Part shown: positions 56,161 to 64,000 of the stretch, one piece after another
Layout: each line of letters starts with the position of its first letter
Position numbering within the stretch: the stretch's first letter is position 1
Origin: Calendula officinalis
Lineage: Eukaryota > Streptophyta > Magnoliopsida > Asterales > Asteraceae
Direction: 5' to 3'
Assembly: GCA_963853835.1 (NCBI GenBank)
Contig: OY970823.1
Location: 57,501 to 121,500 of the forward strand
DNA: 64,000 nucleotides
The notes under the pieces: model-generated
Told to the model about the DNA's origin: nothing
The model's input: only the letters and a program-made list of their open reading frames with translations
The model's database searches: none
Made by a program: the position numbers and the translations under genes

Positions 56161-59100
56161 ATGGCGTCTTCATCAAGTTTTGTGAATGCTTCTGAATTCA
56201 GTTCGTTTCACAATTTTGAGAATTCAACAGAAAATTCGAATGCTCTTCAAGGTATTATACATTCAGTTTGATTAACGTTTTTAATCTCTTATTTTTTGAT
56301 TAACCTAGTATGTGGTTACGATGTTTTCGTAAGATGATTAAAGTATTCTGTTTAATCATGGATGATTAAAGTATTCTGTGTAATCATTTTATGATAAAAA
56401 GTGCATTTGTTAGTCTTTGTTGTGAAGTAAAATCACAGTTTTAGTTTAATCATTCGTGATTAAACATTCATATGATGATTTTTTTTTTAATTTTCGATGA
56501 CTAAACTCTTTTTTTGTGTTTAATCATCATCTATGGTTAATAAAACAATTTTGTTTTTAAAATCAAAGATGACGTTTAATCATCGATGATTTAACCTTGT
56601 CTCCGTTTTTTAGAATTCTAATTCTCTATAAGATGTTGTTTAATCATCGATGATTAATCTTATCAATTAAACTTTGAGGTTTGTGTTTAATCATCGATGA
56701 TTAATGTTATCAATTAAACTTGAGGTTTTGTGTTTAATCATCGATGATTAATCTTATCAATTAAACTTGAGGTTTTGTGTTTAATCATCGATGATTAATC
56801 TTATCAATTAAACTTGAGTTTTGTTTTTAATCATCGATGATTAATCTTATCAATTAAACTTGAGTTTTGTGTTTAATCATCGATGATTAATCGTTTATCA
56901 TTTAAACTTGAGTTTTGTGTTTAATCATCAATGATTAATCGTTTATCATTTAAACTTGATGTTAGGTTTAATCATCGATGATTAATGTTATCAATTAAAC
57001 TTGATGTTGGGTTTAATCATCGATGATTAATCTTATCAATTAAACTTGATGTTGGGTTTAATCATCGATGATTAAACTTGAGGTTGGGTTTAATCATCTA
57101 TGATTAAACAAACTGTTTAATCTTCGGAAACAGTTTAATCATATCTTTTGTTTTTTAAATCATATCTGATTTAACTTTATTATTTTTTATTCTTTTTTTA
57201 TCTCCATGTTTATTAGATGAAGTTTCAAATTCTACAATCGAATCACATGGAAGCAATTTTATTGGAGAGTCCTCTTATAGGCCTGATGTAGATGTAGATT
57301 TTAAACCTGTCATTATTTCGACCTTCCCAACGCTAGATCTTGGCATAAAAAAATACAGTGATTATGCAGAGATTGCTGGTTTTGGGATTCGCTTGAGTAC
57401 TCAATCCAAGTTTCGTGATAATCGTATAAAAGAAAAGCATGTTTTATGTAATAAGGCAGGCATTGGTGTATCTAAGGATAAGCCTTGTGATACATTGGTT
57501 TCTGATTCTGTTAGAAGAAAGAAGTATCCTAATAGGACAGTTACTAGTTGCAAAGCAAAGATTATATTTGAAGCTGTTCCCGATTGTAGCTCTTATAGAG
57601 TTAAGAAATTTGTAGGTGTCCATAACCATCCTTTAGAAAGTATGGAAGATAAATGTTATTCTAGGAAAGCACGGATGATGTTATTTACTGAAAAAGAGTA
57701 TGTAGTTCGTATGTCGACATCAAAAATGGGTCCAACATTGGCTCATAAACTAAGAGCAAGTATGAGTGGTGGTTATAGGTATATGCGTTCAAAAGTAAAT
57801 GATTATAAAAATCTTAAGAGAGGTTTAAATAGGATTTTAGCCTACAAGGATGCCCAAATAACAATTAATAAGTTGGAAGATCGAAGACAGAATTGCCCAA
57901 ATTATTCTTTCGAATATCTTTCTGAAGGAAGAGTTTTATCTGCTATGTTTTGGGCAGATGAAAGAGAGAAGGCATATTATTCTGAATTTGGTGATGTCAT
58001 ATCATTTGATGCCACTTTTAGAACAAATAAGTAAGTTGATAATTATATTTTATCATTTTTTTTACTTTTTATTTTTTTGTTTTGTATTCTAATTTTTTCT
58101 AGTTATGATTACATAGGTATAAAATGGTTTTTATTCCATTCACTGCCATTGATCATCATACAAATTCAGTTACTGTTGGAGCAGGGCTGCTCAGTAATGA
58201 GAGCATTGATTCTTATTGCTGGTTGTTGAGAGCTTTTCTTAAAGCACATGGTAAAGAACCAGTTATTGTTTTAACTGACCAAGATCCAGCAATAAAACAA
58301 GCTGTTCAGATTGTATTTCCTAATTCAAGACACAGACTATGCATGTGGCATATAATGAAAAAATTACAGGCAAAGGTATTTTAATCATACATAATTAAAT
58401 ACCAATTTTAATCAATTTTTATGATTAAACAGCATTTTTGATTTTAATCAAAATAGTTTATTCATGAATGATTAATTGCAAGTTTAATCATTTATGATCA
58501 AACAACATCTGTGATTTTAAACAAAATAGTTTATTTCATGAATGATTAATTCCAAGTTTAACCATTTATGATTTTTGAAGCATCTTATGACAACACACAA
58601 CATAAAAAACATTTAGTTTAATTATTCATGATTAAAACTGCATTTGTGATTTTACACATAACATTTTAATTATCGATAATTAAATATCAAAGTTTATACA
58701 TTCATGTTTAACCATTATGTTTTAATTCATTTAATGCCAAATAAAATTCAATTGCATTATACACTTTTTTTTTTATCATAGGTTAGTGTAGATGTCTTAC
58801 AGAACACAGATTTTAGGAAAAGATTTAACAAGCTTGTTTGGGACATGAATATTTCACCTGCTGATTTTGAAATGAAGTGGGAAATAATTATTAATGAATT
58901 TGGGCTTGAAGAAAAGAGATGGTTTAAAGATATGTTTGAATTACGTAATTCATGGATACCTGCGTATTTCAATGACATCCCTATGTGTGCATTGATGAAG
59001 ACAACTTCAAGGTCTGAAAGTAAGAATTCTTTCTTCAACGCATATTCTCAAACTGGAAATTTGCTTTTAAATTTCATAATGAATTATGATAATGCCATTC

Positions 59101-60235
59101 AAAAGCAAAGAAATACACAACAACACTTTGACCGTTTAACAAAGACTGCACAATATATTTTTAGAACTCCTCGAGATATAGAAAAACATGCTGCAAAAGT
59201 TTATACTAGGACTATGTTTGGTAAAGTCCAAACTGAAATATACAAAGGATCTCTTTTCTGTTACTATGCTCTTGATGGTACTGAAAATGGATGGGATGTT
59301 TACAGTGTTGACCATCTGAACAAAAATAATGAAATTATATATTCAGTAAAGGTAAGTTAATTACTTTTTATATTTTATTCATTAATATTTTATTATATTT
59401 TTAACAATCTCTATAATTTTATATTTAACCCAAAGTTTAATCATTAATGATTAATTAGCATTTTATAAAAATCGTAGACTAGTTAAACATCAAATTATGT
59501 TTTTTTACACAGAATGTTTAATCATTGATATTTTTAAACAGAATGTTTTAATTATTTTTTTTGTTTAATCAGGTTCAAATTAAAGTTGCAGAGAAAGAAA
59601 TATCATGCAGCTGTGAAAATTTCAAGCGTATTGGGTATTTATGCAGACATGCTTTTGCTATATTGATGAGATGCGGTTTTAAAGAAATTCCTGAACAATA
59701 TATTTTAAATCAATGGAGAAAGGATGCTATATTTAGACATTACAACTTTAGCAGGCTAGATTATAATACATTGGCAAATGACAAGGCCAAATTAGTAAAT
59801 GAAGCATATTACAATTTTGAATCATGTTTGGATCTTGTAAGAGAGGACAATGAAAAATTGGCAGCTTTTGTCAATATAACATCAAGCATGCTGAAGGATT
59901 ATGAAAATGATCCTTCATATACATTTTCGACAAATAGGACTGACGCTGCTAGTGCGAGCAAACTTATGGATGTTTCTATTCCAACAGATGTTGAAGTTGA
60001 AGTTGAAGTTCCTAGTATTCTACGTAACAAAGGTTGTGGTCAATACAAAAGAATTCCTAGTGCTGCTGAAATTGCTCAAAAGAAAAAAGGACCTGAAGAG
60101 CACAGGTTATGTAGTGGATGTAATAAAAGGGAACCTCACAATGTACGGACATGTCCCATTGCACTTGAGAAAGCAAGAGTGAAAAGATTAGAGAAAGCAG
60201 CAGCGGCAGCGGCACAAGAAAAGAATCAAGTTTGA
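56161..60235 (+). CDS. FAR1/MULE transposase, five exons, 798 aa, intact
   Basis: Exons 56161-56251, 57217-58030, 58117-58375, 58782-59351 and 59573-60235; all introns GT-AG and the phases join without a stop (2397 nt). ATG 56161 (MASSSSFVNASEF) starts the only frame that fits exon 2. Domains: FAR1 C2H2 DNA-binding finger about 72-170 (Cys108, Cys142, His166, His168 by my count); MULE DDE core with D295 (SFDATFRTNK), D356 (VLTDQDPAIK) and E467 (TTSRSESKNSFF), plus CMWH; SWIM finger CSCENFKRIGYLCRH about 590-604; C-terminal CX2CX5HX4C knuckle about 758-772; basic-alanine tail. It should cut and join element ends in the nucleus. Domesticated FHY3/FAR1 share this order, but the location inside a repeat-built element argues for a transposase. 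Intron 1 carries the palindrome repeats. Confidence 0.88.
56570..57110. repeat. Palindrome array in intron 1 of the transposase gene
   Basis: About ten perfect copies of ATCATCGATGAT (extended TTAATCATCGATGATTAA) plus variants, in units of about 46-47 bp with the spacer ATCAATTAAACTTGAGGTTT. Looser copies precede it from about 56330. Each core is centred on ATCGAT. Confidence 0.95.
58376..58781. repeat. Intron 3 with degenerate palindromes
   Basis: Contains diverged half-sites and weak palindromes (TTTAATCATTTATGATCAAA, TTCATGAATGATTAAT). Similar decayed copies occur in intron 4 (59430-59460). Confidence 0.6.
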
Positions 60236-60299
60236 TATTTATTTAGCAAAAAAAATTCTCATTCTTTTTTATATTTTTTAATTGAATAAACAGTTAATA

Positions 60300-63200
60300 A
60301 ACGACTTAATTTGATACACGAATTAATGATATTGTTTCATAAACGTACTTAAAAGATTGATGGGTTCTTTAATCATGTTTTGGTTTAAAAAGTTGTTAAA
60401 TCATTGATGATTAAACTTTTCAGATTCTTTTTAATCATCGATGATTAAACTCTATGTCGTGTTTAATCATCGATGATTAATTACAAAATTCTGTATTTGA
60501 AATCGAAGATGCTATTTAATCATCGATGATTAATCTTGTCTCCGGTTTTAAGATTCTCAATTCTCTATAAAATGCTGTTGAATCACTGATGATTAGTCTT
60601 GACTATATGTTCAATCATCGATGATTAAACTTTGAGGTTGGGTTTAATCATCATTTCTCATTAATCATCGATGATTAGATTAAACAATTCTTTTCTTAAA
60701 ATCAAAGATGTTGTTTAATCATCGATGATTAATCTTGACTATATGTTTACTCATCGATGATTAATCTTGACTATATGTTTAGTCATCGATGATTAAACTT
60801 TGATGTTGGGTTTAATCATCATTTATCATTAATCATCGATGATTAATAAAACAATTCGTTTCTTAAAATCAAAGATGCTGTTTAATCATCGATGATTAAT
60901 CTTAACTATGTGTTTAATCATCGATGATTAATCTTTTAACTATATGTGTTAATCATCGATGATTAATTTTGACTATACGTTTAATCATCGATCATTAAAC
61001 TTTGAGGTTGGGTTTAATCATCATTTTATCATTAATCATCGATGATTAATAAAACAATGCGTTTCTTAAAATCAAAGATGCTGTTTAATCATCGATGATT
61101 AAACTTTGAGGTTGGGTTTAATCATCATTTTATCATTAATCATCGATGATTAATAAAACAATTCTGTTCTTAAAATCAAAGATGTTGTTTAATCGTCGAT
61201 GATTAATCTTGGCTATATGTTTAATCATCGATGATTAATCTTGACTATATGTTTTAATCATGGATGATTAAACTTTGAGGTTGGGTTTACTCATCATTTC
61301 TCATTAATCATCGATGATTAAATTAAACAATTCGTTTCTTAAAAATCAAAGATACTGTTTAATCATCGATGATTAATCTTGACTATTATGTTTAATCATC
61401 AATCATTAAACTTCGAGGTTGGGTTTAATCATCATTTTATCATTAATCATCGATGATTAATAAAACAATGCGTTTCTTAAAATCAAAGATGTTGTTTAAT
61501 CATCGATGATTAAACTTTGAGGTTGGGTTTAATCATCATTTTATCATTAATCAACGATGATTAATAAAACAAATTCCGTTCTTAAAATCAAAGATGTTGT
61601 GTTAATCATCGATGATTAATATTGGCTATATGTTTAATCATCGATGATTAATCTTGACTATATGTTTAATCATCGATGATTAATTTTGACTATATGTTTA
61701 ATCATCGATGATTAATCTTGGCTATATGTTTAATCATCGATGATTAAACTTTGAGGTTGGGTTTAATCATCATTTTACCATTAATCATCGATGATTTAGT
61801 TAATCAATTCGTTTCTTAAAATCAATGATGCTGTTTAATCATCGATGATTAAATTAAACATTTCGATTCTTAAAATCAAAGATGCTGTTTAATCATCGAT
61901 GGTTAATCTTGACTATATGTCTAATCATCGATGATTAAACTTTGAGTTTGCGTTTAATCATCATTTTAGCATTTGTCATCGATTATTTAATTAAACAATT
62001 CGTTTCTTAAAATCAAAGATGTTGTTTAATCATCGATGATTAATCTTGACTATGTGTTTAATCATCGATGATTAATCTTGACTATTTGTTTAATCATCGA
62101 TGATTAATCTTGATTATATGTTTAATCATCGATGATTAAACTTTGAGGTTGGGTTTAATGATCATTTATCATTAAACATCGATGATTAATAAAGCAATTC
62201 GATTCTAAAAATCAAAGATGCTGTTTAATCATCGAGGATTAATCTTTGACTATATGTTTAATCATCGATGATTAAATTTTGAGGTTGCGTTTAATCATCA
62301 TTTATAATTAATCATCGATGATTAATAAAGCAATTCGATTCTAAAAATCAAAGATGTTGTTTAATCATCGATGATTAATCTTTATTATATGTCTAATCAT
62401 CGATGATTAATCTTGACTATATGTTTAATCATCGATGATTAATCTTGACTATATGTTTAATCACCGATGATTAAACTTTGAGTTTGCGTTTAATCATCAT
62501 TTTACCATTAATCATCGATGATTTAATTAATCAATTCGTTTCTTAAAATCAAAGATGCTGTTTAATCATCGAAGATTAAATTAAACATTTCGATTCTTAA
62601 AATCAAAGATGTTGTTTAATCATCGATGATTAATCTTGACTATATGTCTAATCATCGATGATTAAACTTTGAGTTTGCGTTTAATCATCATTTTAGCATT
62701 AATCATCGATGATTTAATTAAACAATTCGTTTCTTAAAATCAAAGATGCTGTTTAATCATCGATGATTAATCTTGACTATGTGTTTAATCATCGATGATT
62801 AATCTTGTCTATTTGTTAAATCATCGATGATTAATCTTGATTATATGTTTAATCATCGATGATTAAACTTTGAGGTTGGGTTTAATCATCATTTATCATT
62901 AATCATCGATGATTAATAAAGCAATTCGATTCTAAAAATCAAAGATGTTGTTTAATCATCGATGATTAATCTTTGACTATATGTTTAATCATCGATGATT
63001 AAACTTTGAGGTTGGGTTTAATCATCATTTATCATTAATCATCGATGATTAATAAAGCAATTCGATTCTAAAAATCAAAGATGCTGTTTAATCATCGATG
63101 ATTAAACTTTGAGGTTCGGTTTAATCATCATTTATCATTAATCATCGATGATTAATAAAACAATTCATTTCTTAAAATCAATGATGTTGTTTAATCATCG

Positions 63201-64000
63201 ATGATTAATCTTGAATATATGTTTAAGCATCGATGATTAATCTTGACTAATATGTTTAATAATCGATGATTAAACTTTAAGATTGGGTTTAATCATCATT
63301 TATCATTAATCATCGATGATTAAATTAAACATTTCGATTTCTTAAAATCAAAGATGCTGTTTAATCGTCGATGATTAATCTTGACTATATGTTTAATCAT
63401 CAATCATTAAACTTTGAGGTTGGGTTTAATCATCATTTTATCATTAATCATCGATGATTAATAAAACAAATTCTGTTCTTAAAATCAAAGATGTTGTTTA
63501 ATCATCGATTATTAGTCTTGGCTACATGTTTAATCATCGATGATTAATCTTGACTATATGTTTAATCATCTATGATTAATTTTGACTATATGTTTAATCA
63601 TCGATGATTAATCTTGACTATATGTTTAATCATCGATGATTAAACTTTGAGGTTGGGTTTAATCATCATTTTACCATTAATCATCGATGATTTAATTAAT
63701 CAATTCGTTTCTTAAAATCAGAGATGCTGTTTAATCATCGATTATTAAATTAAACATTTCGATTCTTAAAATCAAAGATGCTGTTTAATCATCGATGATT
63801 AATCTTGACTATATGTCTAATCATCGATGATTAAACTTTGAGTTTGCGTTTAATCATCATTTTAGCATTAATCATCGATGATTTAATTAAACAATTCGTT
63901 TCTTAAAATGAAAGATGTTGTTTAATCATCGATGATTAATCTTGACTATGTGTTGAATCATCGATGATTAATCTTGACTATTTGTTTAATCATCGATGAT
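60300..64000. repeat. Large palindrome array with higher-order structure
   Basis: TTAATCATCGATGATTAA recurs every 30-45 bp to the window end; by eye some 60-80 perfect 12-bp cores plus many one-base variants, not exactly counted. Spacers come from a small set (CTTGACTATATGTT, ACTTTGAGGTTGGG, ATCATTTATCATTA, AAAACAATTCGTTTCTTAAA, ATCAAAGATGCTG) in recurring order, making composite units of about 100-240 bp. Longer blocks, such as the one at 61790-62180, recur at about 62515 and 63690. No ORF. The array has no end in the window. Confidence 0.95.

Noticed and set aside
56161..60235. Domesticated host FHY3/FAR1 regulator instead of a transposase
   Set aside because: Not excluded, but the DDE triad is complete and the gene lies in a repeat-built element next to MITEs with similar ends; the transposase reading fits better.
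60300..64000. CRISPR-like array of palindromic repeats with spacers
   Set aside because: The spacers are themselves repeated and the setting is a spliced plant genome; this is a transposon or satellite array.

Overview
This is a repeat-dense window from a plant nuclear genome. Plant Ty1/copia (Sirevirus-like and Tork-like), chromodomain-bearing Ty3/gypsy (Tekay/Del-like), a plant L1-type LINE, Stowaway, hAT, CACTA-like and MULE/FAR1-type DNA transposons are all present, together with spliced nuclear genes (GT-AG introns) and long AT microsatellites. A retrotransposon-associated ORF type at 0.9-1.8 kb and 5.4-9.8 kb resembles proteins I recall being annotated en masse in Asteraceae genomes, so an asterid, perhaps a composite, is my guess; this is inference.

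Layout. 0-4.5 kb: minus-strand Sirevirus-like copia (LTR 3977-4473, gag, internally deleted pol, RNase H) plus an accessory ORF with its own TATA box and another protease fragment. 4.5-10.4 kb: plus-strand non-autonomous LTR element (both LTRs truncated) carrying a long broken ORF of the same accessory type. 10.4-16.4 kb: nested copia remnants on the minus strand. 16.4-21.3 kb: minus-strand Tekay remnant, abutting a 3'-truncated LINE (21.3-25.3 kb). 25.4-26.7 kb: a terminal-inverted-repeat element inside (TA)n. 26.8-29.5 kb: a small B3-like two-exon gene, a CACTA-like end and scattered exon-like fragments, including SR splicing factor pieces. 29.6-35.0 kb: a Tekay element with matching 5-bp TSDs but a large internal deletion, and a hAT MITE inside. 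35-38 kb: mostly non-coding, with a GeBP-like fragment and a Stowaway MITE. 38.4-45 kb: broken Ty3/gypsy interrupted by a partial LTR and a hAT MITE. 45.5-53.7 kb: a structurally complete, young Tekay element (two 1658-bp LTRs, TSD CGCAA, one long gag-pol frame) whose gag start is broken by a stop at codon 3.

53.9-64 kb is the most interesting part. The first exons of a WDR76-like WD40 gene are followed, inside an intron, by (TA)n, a 376-bp MITE, (TA)n, and then an element that runs off the window end. That element encodes an apparently intact five-exon, 798-aa FAR1/MULE transposase (D295-D356-E467, FAR1 zinc finger, SWIM finger, C-terminal zinc knuckle). Its first intron and the whole 3.6 kb downstream are packed with the 18-bp palindrome TTAATCATCGATGATTAA in higher-order repeats. 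The ends of this element, the neighbouring MITE and the 25.5-26.7 kb element share a terminal motif, and all three sit directly against (TA)n. I infer a TA-microsatellite-associated transposon family with a transposase gene and a dense array of candidate protein-binding palindromes, comparable in logic (not in sequence) to VANDAL/VANC self-recognition arrays.
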